From positions 7,535,001-7,599,000 of the forward strand of contig NC_089429.1 in assembly GCF_026210795.1 (NCBI RefSeq): 64,000 nt of DNA, in the 5' to 3' direction. This DNA comes from Rhizophagus irregularis (lineage: Eukaryota; Glomeromycota; Glomeromycetes; Glomerales; Glomeraceae). Of the stretch, positions 11,661 through 22,070 are shown piece after piece. Made by a program: the position numbers and the translations under genes. The stretch's first letter is position 1. Each line of letters opens with the position of its first letter. The notes under the pieces were generated by a model that worked only from the letters and a program-made list of their open reading frames with translations, was not told the DNA's origin and searched no databases.

Positions 11661-13149
11661 CCTTTATTTGATTGTTGTAAAAATATAACGTAAAAAAAAA
11701 TAAAATTTTTTAAACAATCTTATATCTAAATAGATTTGCATTTAAAGAATTGAAAATGAAAGATTATTCCAGTATGCTAAGTACTTTTTATCATAATCTA
11801 AATCTATCTATATTTAAATATATGTCGTGAAAATTTTTTATCGCAGTACTATAATCAATTCATTTATTTTTCGACGCAGTGTGTTTTTCAAGTAATTATT
11901 TTTTTCGTTTTAAATTAAATTTCACTTGAATTTCTTGAATTTTTATTCTGCTGTGATCAAGTAGGCAGCTTAGCGTTAGCGACGTGATTTCATAATTTGG
12001 GCCAAAACTATGTCTCCGAATTTCCTTTTTCGGTTTGCAACAGGACGTAATAAAGATGTCTGTAAATTTGTTCTTGGCTTGTAAAAAAAACTTACCTTAC
12101 GAAAAGAACAGTAGGATCGTCGAATGCAAATTGAATGCAACTTATTATGGATAGTAAAATTTGATAAAAGTAATAAATTAATAAGAATCAAATAAAAAAG
12201 CAAATATGTTATGCATTTTAATAATTTAAATAAAACTAAATTTAAATGCATAAACATGTGTGAAGTATGACAATCTCATGATTTACAAAATTTACAATGA
12301 AATATTGTACAAAAAAAGTAATAAGTACGTTGGTTTACTTTCCCAAACGACTATTTATTAATAATTCAAGTGAAAATGTTACTTTATCGGAAATTCAAAT
12401 GCATATCGGCGTTTCAGAATTGGGAAATATTCCGTTTTTTATTTTCATATATATATATACACACATATTTCCTTTTTATTAAAATAAAAAAATCAAACTA
12501 AATTAAGGATGGTATCTTTTTCAAAGAAAATAATCTAATATGAACAAATTGAGATATATCTTCTTAAAAAAAAAACAGGTGAGGGGATTGATACTTTTTT
12601 AAAATAAAAAAAATTTTTTTGGAGATTTAATTTATATTATTACGAAATTTTGAAATTTGTTTTTTTTCTTTTACTTTTACTAACGTAAAGCTTTGAGTGA
12701 TCGGCCAGAATTATGTGTGGCGTAGTGCGTGTTACGTCATCAAGTAATGTAGTATAGAAAAACAGGTTCATTGGTCGATCCGAAGAAAGCGTCTAAAAGA
12801 TTTCTATTCAAAATTCTAGCTAGATTAATCAATCTACTTGGGTGGCTATGTTGCGAATATTGATCGGCCGTGTAACCACAAAATTTGATAAGTTATGTAA
12901 CTTAATTTATATTAGCATTTATAAACTTTTTCTAATTTCTGCGAAAATACTTTCTAACAAGACTGACTTACTTGTGATTTTATAAATTATTTAGAGGAAA
13001 AAACAAGACTTTTTTCAGGTTTTTTATAAAATTTTCGTGCATTAGATTATAAATATCAAAAAAAAAAAAAAAAATTACTAATTCTTTCTTTTTTGATAAC
13101 GTACAAATTTTTTTTTTATTTTTTTTATCAAATTAAATTTTTAAAAGCA
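11661..13149. other. AT-rich intergenic DNA upstream of the Myb-like gene
   Basis: A minus-strand frame at 11,976-12,257 ends in a basic stretch (ANRKRKFGDIVLAQIMKSRR), and a plus-strand frame lies at 12,297-12,482. Neither is recognised. A ~55-base segment near 12,110-12,165 ('taggatcgtc', 'atgcaacttat') resembles 18,410-18,465, so part of this is a dispersed repeat. The last ~100 bases before 13,150 are T-rich, as expected just upstream of a gene here. Confidence 0.4.
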
Positions 13150-13868
13150 ATGGTTTGGAGTCAACAAGAAATCCATACTTTAATTAAACTAAGACAAAAC
13201 ACAAATCAAGTAAATATTTTTTATTCTAATTTACTAATAAATAATAATAGAATAATAATAATGAACAAATATAATTATTATTTTTATATAGTTATACTGG
13301 AATATACTTGAACGTTTGAGACGTGCATATTGGAATAATATTGCAAACCGACTGAATAATATTTGTAATTCTAATTACGTGGGAAACCAATGTAAACGTA
13401 AATTTAATAATTTAGTTACTGTATATAAAGTAAGTTTATATATAAAACATTTAATTATTATATTATCGAATTATTATTAATGATAGATTTTTAATATTTC
13501 AGAATATAGACCGTTATGAAGCTAATGATCAAAGGAGAAAGAGAATTCAAGCATATAGAATATTTTTTAATGAACTTAAAACACGTTTCTGGGAAGGACC
13601 TCGTAAGAATGTAGAATTTTTTATTGAATAATAAATATATATAGTATTTTAATATCGTATTATTACTTTAGCTGATCAACATGATGTTGCAATGGATACG
13701 CCCACCATTACACAAAGAAGAAGAAACGTAAGAGCACGAAGTAAGTAAATTTTCTTAAAAAAAAAAAAAATTAATAATAATATTTATTTCTTAAAAATAA
13801 TTAAATTTTTTTCTTTTTTATTAGGAAGAAGAAAAGAAAGAAGAGGAAACAGTGAAAATAATAGATAG
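13150..13868 (+). CDS. Myb/SANT-like (trihelix-type) DNA-binding protein, 136 aa
   Basis: Five exons join in frame with canonical GT-AG introns: 13,150-13,209; 13,292-13,429; 13,503-13,602; 13,672-13,740; 13,825-13,868 (TAG stop). Donors are GTAAAT, GTAAGT, GTAAGA, GTAAGT; acceptors ATAG, TCAG, TTAG, TTAG. The protein starts MVWSQQEIHTLIKLRQ and continues LERLRRAYWNNIANRLN, then GNQCKRKFNNLVTVYK. This is the W...L..LR / W..IA..L / Q...KF..L..YK pattern of a trihelix Myb/SANT-like domain at about residues 3-70. The basic second half (RRKRIQAY, TQRRRN, RRKERRG) probably binds DNA or carries nuclear targeting. The start is the first ATG before the conserved Trp. The likely role is a nuclear DNA-binding factor; such domains also occur in transposon-derived proteins, so a domesticated or transposon origin is possible. 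No damage is seen. Confidence 0.8.
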
Positions 13869-14774
13869 TAATATGTCTATAAATCAAAGTATGGCGCTGT
13901 TTTTTTTTTAGAATTTTTAATTGTTTATATATAATATTGTATATTTGGCACTAAATTTTCTGATAATAAACAGGATATTTTTTAATTCTTATTATACCAC
14001 ATATGAAATAAATCATAAATATATATCATAGATCCAGAAATATATATATATATAAGGGTAAAGTGGCGAAAAATTTTTTAATTATGAGCTGTACGCAGTA
14101 CGCATAATTGATACTTGGATATTGAAAATCCTGCAAAAATATGCAAATAAAATTTCAGACATTAAGTTATAAATTATTTTATCATGACTTCTATATTATT
14201 TATAAAACCAAATACTAATGTGAAAAAAATAGAATTTATTCTAATTTACCATTTTTTTTTCAATAATATTTTTCTAAAATTTCACTTTTTAACCCTTAGA
14301 AATTTCTTTCGGTTAACGTATAATAAATATATTATATATATATATATATATAATTTTTTACATATAAAAATTTTGATAAAAAAATGATGACCTAACTATG
14401 GATGAAAAATTCTTAAATTGTACGCAAATCAAAACTTTACTCCGTCTAATTCCAATATGATGGCGTCATGGCGACACAATCCGACGCATCTGTTTACCCT
14501 ACCCCTGTAATTATATTTCTGGGTATCATTTAATTCTTCCTTATGGTTAAGTGATATACAATACTACTGACGATATTCCTTCGAAATTTATTTTACATAA
14601 AATTAAAAATAAAAATAAAATAAATTCCTTCAAAATTTATAGTTTCTACCATCCAATATATTAATCTAACAAGTGAATATGAATAGACCTTTTTTTCTAA
14701 AAAAAAAATAACCTTTATTAATAATATTAGACGTTGCTAGAACATCCGTTAAATAAAGTATTATGAATAAACCT
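13869..14774. other. AT-rich DNA; possible GGGTAAA-ended element
   Basis: The 67-codon frame at 14,184-14,387 is low complexity. 'agggtaaagtggcg' near 14,055 and 'ctgtttaccctacccc' near 14,492-14,507 are roughly inverted and could be the ends of a ~450-bp miniature element. The match is short and no target duplication is clear. Confidence 0.3.
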
Positions 14775-15480
14775 TTAATTGCATATAAAGTATATAAAGT
14801 ATAAAGTTTTAATTATATTATTTATTTCAAATTAGAATTTAATGTTATAATTTGTAGATGTACAATTTTAATTACAAGTACTATTTATTTTTTTAATTGT
14901 ATATAAAGTATAAAGTTTTAATTATATTATTTACTTCACCTCACCAGGAGTATATGTTATGCTTTCATTTTCCTAATATGATTCGGGGGATTTGCGGATT
15001 AACGATTATTGGAGCAGCGATTATTTTATATTTCCACCATAATGATAAAGGTGATCAACATCTTTAAATTGAACATCGGATCAACTGAATCTCATAATCC
15101 TTAACATTCATATGAAGTATGATCCGATGAAAATGAAATTGATTTCGTTGCAGTACTGTGGTGTACATTTTTAATAACAAGTACTATTTATTTTTTTAAT
15201 TGCATATAAAGTATAAAGTTTTAATTATATTACTATTTATTTCAAAATATCATATGTGCTATTCTATTTACGTATATGTTAGGCCTGATGCCTTCATTCT
15301 CCGAATATGATTCGGGGAAAGGATTTCCACCATAATCTTAGATGGGACTAAGCCACTAAGGGAGAATGTTCAATAGACAAAGGTGATCAACACCTTTAAA
15401 TTGAACATCGGATTATTCATATGAAGTAAGATCACATTCATATGAAGTATGATCCGATGAAAATGAGACAGATTCCATTG
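14775..15480. repeat. Tandem segmental duplication (~300 bp, two copies)
   Basis: The series 'attgcatataaagtata', 'aagttttaattatatta', 'tatatgtta', 'atatgattcgggg', 'tttccaccataat', 'aaaggtgatcaaca', 'ctttaaattgaacatcgga', 'catatgaagtatgatccgat' occurs twice, about 14,880-15,155 and 15,195-15,465. A third partial start lies at 14,777. The second copy carries extra sequence. No protein is evident. Confidence 0.75.
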
Positions 15481-15642
15481 CGTTTGCCCTTCGAGCCGGG
15501 AATGATAATGTTGAGTAGGAATTGTCTTCCCATGAAATGGATTTTCCCATAAAATGAGACAGATTCCATTGCGGTTGCCCTTCGAGTCGAGCATGATAAT
15601 GTTGAGTAGGAATTGTCTTCCCATGAAATGGATTTTCCCATA
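15461..15642. repeat. 91-bp direct tandem duplication
   Basis: Two near-identical units (15,461-15,551 and 15,552-15,642) run from 'aaatgagacagattccattg' to 'tggattttcccat', differing at a few bases. They lie directly after the larger duplication and share its first bases. Confidence 0.85.
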
Positions 15643-15772
15643 AAAATGGAAGACGAATTATATTCCATTTATTCGTCTCAGTCAAAGCCAATCTGAAGGC
15701 GCTGCACATATCGTACAATGACAGCCAAATCACTTTGGGAATTGCTCCAGAGATTCCGTAACAAATGGACGA

Positions 15773-16016
15773 AGGAAAAGGGAAAAGATGAAAATGAAAG
15801 GGAAAGAGGAAAGCAAAGGGGAAAGGGGAAAGAGAAGGGAAAAGGGGGAAAGCGAAGGAAAAGGAGAAGCGAAGGGGAAAGGGGAAAACGAAGGGGAAAG
15901 GGGAAAACGAAGAGGAAAGACGAAAAAAGCGAAAGGGAAAGGGGAAAACGAAGGGGAAAGAGGAAAATGAAAGGGAAAAGGGGAAGCGAAAAGGAAAGGG
16001 AAAACAAAAAAGCGAA
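15773..16016 (+). repeat. Long polypurine GGGAAA/GCGAAA tract
   Basis: About 240 bases are almost entirely purine on the plus strand, made of gggaaa, gcgaagg and ggaaaacgaa units. All frames on both strands are open here (up to 212 codons on the minus strand) because the motif has no stops. The encoded K/G/E/R or F/P/S/L runs are not evidence of a gene. Such a mirror-like purine tract could adopt triplex (H-DNA) structure; that is inference. Confidence 0.8.
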
Positions 16017-16869
16017 AGATAGTCGGGTACTGAACTCTCTGCAACGGACAATGTCAGGTCGAACCCCGAAGCGTTGTATATTTATCGGTGTATAAGAAAA
16101 TAACAAAATTTTGTTTTAATAATTCTTTGTTATTAAGAACATAAATTTTTGATACGTAAATAATTATAGTATTTAGTAAATATAAGAATTTGACGAAAAA
16201 AGTTTGTAGAAGTAATAAAAAAATTTTTTTTTTATATTAATAAAAATTTTATCAGAAGAGAAAAGAAATATTGGCACATATTTATTAAATAATATTACAA
16301 TTAATTACTAAATTTGGGAACAAAAAACTTTTTGATTAATGATCCAAATAAAAACCTGATCTACCTGCATGAAACAACAAAGAATTTTTTTTTTTTTAAT
16401 GGGTCAACGATTATGCAACTAATTAAGCCATTTGCCCATAAATAGAAATGAGCTACGGATAAAATTTTCTGATCGTGCTAAATATGGTTCGTTTCAACAA
16501 CAGTGATTTTTATTTTAAGCCTAGTGGCGTAGTAATAATAAATATTGTTTTTTTAAATAAAACATAATAAATATTATTATATAAAAAGTTCATTTATTAC
16601 TTAAAAAAGAATGAAAAACAGGGATGTATCCGGATTTTCAAATCCGAGTGTTACCAGGTTAAAATTTAATTTTAATTTATCAAATTATTATTATTTTGAA
16701 AAAAAAAAATTAGTCATACATAATACATTTGCTTTTTGTCAATTTTTTATTTTTGGAAAATTAATTCCACTTTTGTAGTTAATTCCACTTTTGTAGGAAT
16801 TTCAAAAGTTAATCGTTCCCAATTTTAAACGAAGAATTCGACGAAAGAAAATTAAAATAAATTTTAATG
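16017..16869. other. AT-rich DNA, no gene seen
   Basis: No convincing open frame, intron pattern or RNA motif. Poly-T and poly-A runs are frequent. Confidence 0.5.
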
Positions 16870-16945
16870 TTACAAATTATAATAACAATAATAACAAATT
16901 TACAATAACAATAATAACAAATTTATAATAACAATAATAACAAAG
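16870..16945. repeat. AATAACAAT minisatellite
   Basis: Units of 'caataataacaaatttata' repeat about three times. Confidence 0.75.
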
Positions 16946-17019
16946 ACAATCGCAAACCTTTCTTTCAAAAAATTACATATTATGTACGCGAGTTTTCTCC
17001 CAAAAAATCACAAGGGGAC

Positions 17020-17215
17020 CCTTACACTTGAGACAATTACAGACGATTACGCACAATCATAAAAGGAGGTAATCATTAGACGATTATGCACAATTACGAA
17101 AGGACGTAATGATAGAATTTTCTTTCTTTCAAAGAATTACGTCAGACGATTACGTACAATCACAAAAGGACGTAATGACAGAACTTTCTTTCTTTCAAAG
17201 AATTACGTAATATTA
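17020..17215. repeat. Upstream tandem repeat: ACGATTACG...AAGGACGTAATGA units
   Basis: Two to three units hold 'gacgattacg(c/t)acaatcac', 'aaaggacgtaatgacaga' and 'ctttctttcaaagaattacg', period about 75 bases. They sit just upstream of a TATA-like box at 17,267, as enhancer repeats do in promoters or LTR U3 regions. Confidence 0.7.
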
Positions 17216-17263
17216 TATATGTAACACGCGTAAATATTTTTATTTTACGAACGCGCGAGTGTT

Positions 17264-17275
17264 TTCTTATAAAAA
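17264..17275 (+). promoter_or_regulatory. TATA-box-like element
   Basis: 'CTTATAAAAAGGCTC' follows a G+C-richer 'acgcgcgagtg' patch and the upstream repeat array. It is a good match to an RNA polymerase II TATA box. The transcript would start around 17,295-17,305 and run into 17,409-17,800. Confidence 0.5.
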
Positions 17276-17299
17276 GGCTCTGAAATTTCAAGCAAAAAC

Positions 17300-17800
17300 C
17301 AAAAAATGCAAAAAATCAAGAAAAACAAAAATTTAGAAAACTCAATTATATTACAAAAATCTCAAAATTATATTCACTTATATTATAAAAATTTCAAATT
17401 ATATACTCATGTCCTATTTACTACACTTATTATTATTACACTCATTTAAACATCACCACAAAATCTCCTTTTCCTCCTTTTACAACATTAATCTCGCCAC
17501 TCTTTTATTGTTGCTTTCTTTAAAATCTCGAAATATTTTAATTTTTGAAAAGAAATTCACTGAAATATTTTCAAAAAATTTTTCAGAGTTGATTTCTCCA
17601 CTCTCCAATAATATCGGGGGAAACCAATTTCTAATGATTGATGATAGCCTATTGAAAATGTAGACATTTAAAGATTATTCTGGGCTTTGAAGAGCGCAGA
17701 ATAATTAGATTATACAGAGGCTCAAAACCGATTTACAAAAGTGCTTCCACAAAGTCCTTCTTGTGGAAGAGGCCGACTAAAAAGTGCAATAAATAAAAAG
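17300..17800 (+). other. Possible transcription unit or solo LTR with paired hairpins
   Basis: After the TATA-like box comes a C/A-rich leader and an 84-codon frame (17,409-17,663) rich in L, S and H. Its tail is SPLSNNIGGNQFLMIDDSLL. It has no known domain. It is followed by two perfect 9-bp hairpins: ATTATTCTG...CAGAATAAT (17,673-17,703) and CTTCCACAA...TTGTGGAAG (17,744-17,769, approximately). An AATAAA lies near 17,790. Enhancer repeats, TATA box, short transcript and AATAAA are the parts of an LTR. It could equally be a small structured RNA gene or an isolated small gene. Confidence 0.35.
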
Positions 17801-19438
17801 TTTAAAAAATTCCAATTGTTTAAATACTTTAAGAATTATTATATTTATAATTTAGATAAAATTCTTCATATTTAATTAATATTAATTGCTCTTATCGCTT
17901 CGAATGAGCTGGAACTTAATTATTAATTAATTATTGTTCATTCATTCATGACTTATTATATATTGATAGTTTAGAATATATATTGTTATTACTTAAAAGT
18001 AATTTAAATTTTGTTTATTCATTCATGACTTAAAATTTAATAATAAAATTATTATTTTTTTTTTTGATAAATACTTTTTCGTTTTAATGATAATTTTGTC
18101 TCATTATCACCAGTAAATAAAATCTCATTATATAATACGTCCAATATAAATAATATATTGTAAAATTTTGCCCCCCAAAAATTAGAGTAAATTGCATATA
18201 TTGATAAAATAAAATATGAAGATCATCCCTTTTTTTTTTAATTCTGGGCAAGATTATTAATAATGATGCAGATCAAAAAAAATCTTAATGCAGCCCGGAT
18301 TGTTAAATTTTCTATTACCTTTTTGGGTTTTTAACGACGAAAGGTAAAGAGATTCCATATGTTTATTATAGGCTTCTAAAAAGGAATTATACAAACCATA
18401 AAAAGAAAACAAGAGGATCGTCATAATCGTATGATATGCAACTTATAGAATAATGAAATTCTACAAAAAGACAAAGAATAAGGGTCAAAAAACCCATTTT
18501 TGTGTCGTTATTATAAAAATATATGAAATTTTTTTTTAAATCAATTTATAGAATCAGAAATAAACAATTATGTCATTTAAACTTAAACATGCCAAGAAAT
18601 CTATTTTATAGTTTTACAAAATTTTTTTTTTTCACTCAAAAGAAAGTTGTTGTCATGGGAACTTTTTAAAAAATCTTTTATTTTTATCGATTTTAGCTAG
18701 TTCGAAATTACAATCTATTGATAATTTTTTTCTTAAAGTGATTGTTAAAATCGAAAATTTCAATGAATGCATATTGGCGTTTTTCGGATTTAGTCATCCG
18801 TCATTCATCTTTTGTTGTTTAAATAAATATTTTTTTTTTTTTGTTAAAAAAAAAAATATTAGCCCAAATGAATCATATGACAAAAATGTATCATTTTTTT
18901 CTCTTTTTCTCAAAAGAAAAAATATTGCTGATTTTTTAAAAAAAAAAGAATTTCAGAAGTTGTATCGCGGAATTCCGGAATTTTTTTAATTTTTTTCAAT
19001 AAAAATTTTACGTATACTTTTGTATGTCATAAAAGATCCACATATGCAAATGTCACTGGCCAACTAAATATCGATCGTACTCCAATAAATCCCAAAATAG
19101 TATACATCATTATTTTTTAATACGTCTTTCAAAATAAAAGGCTATCAACGTTTTCTATTCTAAGAAGATAAAAAGAAAAAATCACATGCATTACATGAAT
19201 AATACGAATAATTACAATAAGTTCGCAGTATAATTCTGGTATTTTAAAAAAGAAATATATATAATTTTTATATTTTTAATATATTCATTGTATTAACTCG
19301 GAATTGCATTCATATCCCCTATTTCACATTTTGGTTTGTTTGAGCATTATAAGATAATTTATATTTTTTACACACATCTTTTCTTATACGCTATTCACTC
19401 AGATATACATATTGGACTTATCTAATATTTATGGAACA
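17801..19438. other. AT-rich DNA; short dispersed repeat, no gene called
   Basis: Near 18,410-18,465 is the 'aggatcgtcataatc...atgcaactta' segment related to 12,110-12,165. The 83-codon frame at 18,738-18,989 is K/F-rich and unrecognised. Confidence 0.45.
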
Positions 19439-20545
19439 TGTCCAAACTGTGATAAAAAAAAAAGGATTTCGTATTCGTGGTGATGCATATTTGGTAGAAA
19501 ATTTTAAAAATTGGTCTGGCGGAAGGATAATCTGATCAAGAATACGCAACAATCCGCTAAAGAATGCATGCGCTATCTTGAGTGGATTTCTCTCAATTTG
19601 ATCTTATAAGGCATGCCGTAAGAATTGTTCAATGTTCATTTTCTACGATTTACTCGGCTATTTGGATGGAAGGTTCACCCTGGAAATTAGGATGATGGTA
19701 TTGAGATAGATATGGAATTATGGATACGTGGTAGTCATTTAAACAATTGGATAATTCATGGGATCTCAGTGATCACTTTATTAATCAAGTAGGTGTTTAA
19801 ATCTTTGCTATTAGCTTACTTTTAAAATAATTAATTATTTATTAAATTTAAATTTAATATTAAATAAATAGTTAATGTCTGGATAGCAAGGATTGCTTCA
19901 GTATAATAGTAATCGTCTTCAGGAATTATATCAGAGGATATATATCCTTTCTCGAAACACATGATAATTATTTTGGTCTGAGAGAAATTGTCAATCTCCT
20001 GTGGTTAATTTCGTCAGGATTATATAAAATTCATGAGTTAGGACTCGTTAATGGAAATTTACATGGAGGTAAACATTTTAGTTGAACATGATGGCCTAGT
20101 TTTCATTCCGAAGAAACTCAGACACGTGATCATTTTTCTGAAAAATTTTTATAGGGTGGATGTTGGATGCGAGATCCACTGACAAAGTTTACATGAACTA
20201 TTTAATTTAACACATATTCAGAAGAAATTTTGGGTTATACCATTGTTGTTCCTGAAAGGAAAGAAGTAAACAAACTCAAGCTTCCGATATTTACAGTTTT
20301 GGTATGATAATGTGTTCGTCCTTATTATGATACTAGAATCGTTCGTTCGTTAATTAATGATGTGGTTTTCGGATCAAGACCAAACCCGCTGGGTAAGACA
20401 CCACCTATTTATGTTCAATTGATGGGAAAATGTTTAGGTAAAGATCCATTTGAATGACCATTAACATCCGCTTTATTGGAAAAATAGGTTGCTGCCATCT
20501 GTGATGATCCTGAGCCATCGGATGTTTAGATAAAGCAGAAATCGC
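19439..20545 (+). pseudogene. Decayed tyrosine-kinase-like protein kinase of the Glomeromycotina type
   Basis: Pieces in family order occur in shifting frames: CPNCD (19,439), VENFKNWSGG (about 19,492), DNLIKNTQQSAKECMRYLEW (from 19,525), FSTIYSAIWMEG, the nucleotide-loop region (19,639-19,674), WLISSGLYKIHELGL then VNGNLHGG (19,963-20,070), VVPER at the APE position (about 20,245), YSFGMIM (about 20,293) and RPNPLGKTPPIYVQLMGKCL then GKDPFE (about 20,380-20,456), like the usual end of kinase subdomain XI. The catalytic HRD loop has become VNGN, so the catalytic Asp is lost. Several frameshifts and in-frame stops interrupt the chain, for example after DPFE. The CPxC plus NFKNW/YLEW leader is known from expanded kinase families in Rhizophagus-type fungi. 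It is an old, inactive copy. No active kinase was seen in this window. Confidence 0.85.
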
Positions 20546-20754
20546 AAAGTTTAATGAGGATATATGTATCATCAATAATATATTTATTACATAGTAATTC
20601 CATTTACTATAGTAGAAACTTAAATTCTATATAACTAATTAATCAAGGTTCGGAAATATTTATTTTGCTTCTAAAAACGATTTTCTAAGATTATGTTTTA
20701 TTTTTAAGTAGATTTTTTTTTTTACTCGAATAAAATAAATTTGTTAAGTCAACG

Positions 20755-21893
20755 AGTCCGGAGCGAAGCGAAGGACTATATACTATTCGTATCGGTTTCG
20801 TGAGTCGGTGCATACAATACATATGTTATGTGCTGGTAAGCAAATGTATCATGTTCATTATATAGATTGACTGCAAATGTCACGTCACATTATAATCAAA
20901 ACAAATAAGTCGTACAAAGAAAAAAAGCTTCTCACTTTCCTTTTCCTTCGATCTCTCTCTTCCCTTCCCCCCCTTCTCTCTTACTTTCCGTTGAAAAATT
21001 ATTTAACAAAACATTCGATTTTTTTGTCCTTTTAGTCTTCCCGGACGTGACATTTCAGTAATCTTTTATTTTTTTTTCTTAATTTTTTTTTATCTTAATG
21101 AAAGGTTTTTAACGTTCTTTTTTTTTCTTTCTTTAGATGGTTGCTTTTTAGCTCTTTTGACACAGAATCTTGGTGAGGAAATCTAGAAATATATTTTTTT
21201 TTCGTATTTATTCTAACGAAACTTTCAATTATTCCCTTTTTTAGATGGTTGATGACGTTTAAATCCAAACAGAGACTGAAAGAACCTCTTAGTTACCAGC
21301 AGTGCTAATGAAAAAAAGGTCTTTTACGCGTAGAATTTGTGCGGACTTTACCTTTTTTAGACTTTTTTCGTTTTCCTTTTAACGAACTGTTTCTAACAGT
21401 TTGTTGTCTTTTTTTTAGACGATACGTAGAATTTCGATGGCTAACCACACGATCTGATGTAATATTATTAGTTTTGTTTTTTTTTTATTTTAATGAACTT
21501 TGCTATAATACACTAGTTCTTTTTTATTTTGTAGGCGGTCGGTTTTTGACTCTTCGGCTTTTAATTCATCTTTTTTAACGAAATGGTTATTAAAGATGAC
21601 AATCACATGACACAAATAATTATCAAACAACTAACCAACTTCTCTCTTATTTACATTTCGTTATTTTCTTTCTTTTTTTTAAGCGGTTGGTTCCTCAGGT
21701 GTTATCGGGTTTTTTTTTAAAAAAAAAAATTTTAACAAAATGATCATTAATGCTTCGTTATTTTTTTCTTTATTTTAGGTGACCAGTTTCTCGAATCTCC
21801 TTGGTGGATTTCGGTAAAGATGGGAGTGTTAATATACACATATCTTTATTATGTGTTATTTGATCACGTGCCTTATCGCTCCGGAGTCCGGAC
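20755..21893. mobile_element. T-rich ~1.14-kb element with GTCCGGAGCG-type ends
   Basis: The left end is AGTCCGGAGCGAAGCG (from 20,755). The right end reads TCGCTCCGGAGTCCGGACT (21,875-21,893), an inverted match with a short duplicated GTCC-GGA. The left end also matches the right end of the 171-bp element at 7,498-7,668. The interior is an irregular array of T-runs ending in TTTTTAG followed by '(g/a)cggt' or 'atggtt', with TTAACGAAA-type boxes between. This resembles repeated splice acceptors. The 79-codon frame at 21,339-21,578 is translated repeat. The element appears non-autonomous. Confidence 0.6.
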
Positions 21894-21954
21894 TTAACAA
21901 AGGTTGCCGTTCTCTAGTTGTACTTTAAATTAGACTATACCATGGGACGCATTT

Positions 21955-22070
21955 GACTCACCGACAATTAATTCACCAACAATCTTTTCGCCGATAACCA
22001 CTTCACCGACAATCAAATGTTTCGCCGACATGATCATCTCACCAACAGGTCATCTCGTCAACACATATAA
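21955..22070. repeat. CACCGACAA / TTCGCCGA motif island
   Basis: 'ttcaccgacaat', 'ttcaccaacaat', 'tcgccgataac', 'ttcgccgacatga', 'ctcaccaacagg' recur at ~18-20-base spacing, like a degenerate short satellite. It sits just outside the right end of the preceding element. A related but distinct motif family is at 34,878-35,249. Confidence 0.7.

Noticed and set aside
15413-16106. Open frames of 104-212 codons on both strands
   Set aside because: They exist because the polypurine repeat has no stop codons; the encoded K/E/G or F/S/P runs carry no domain.
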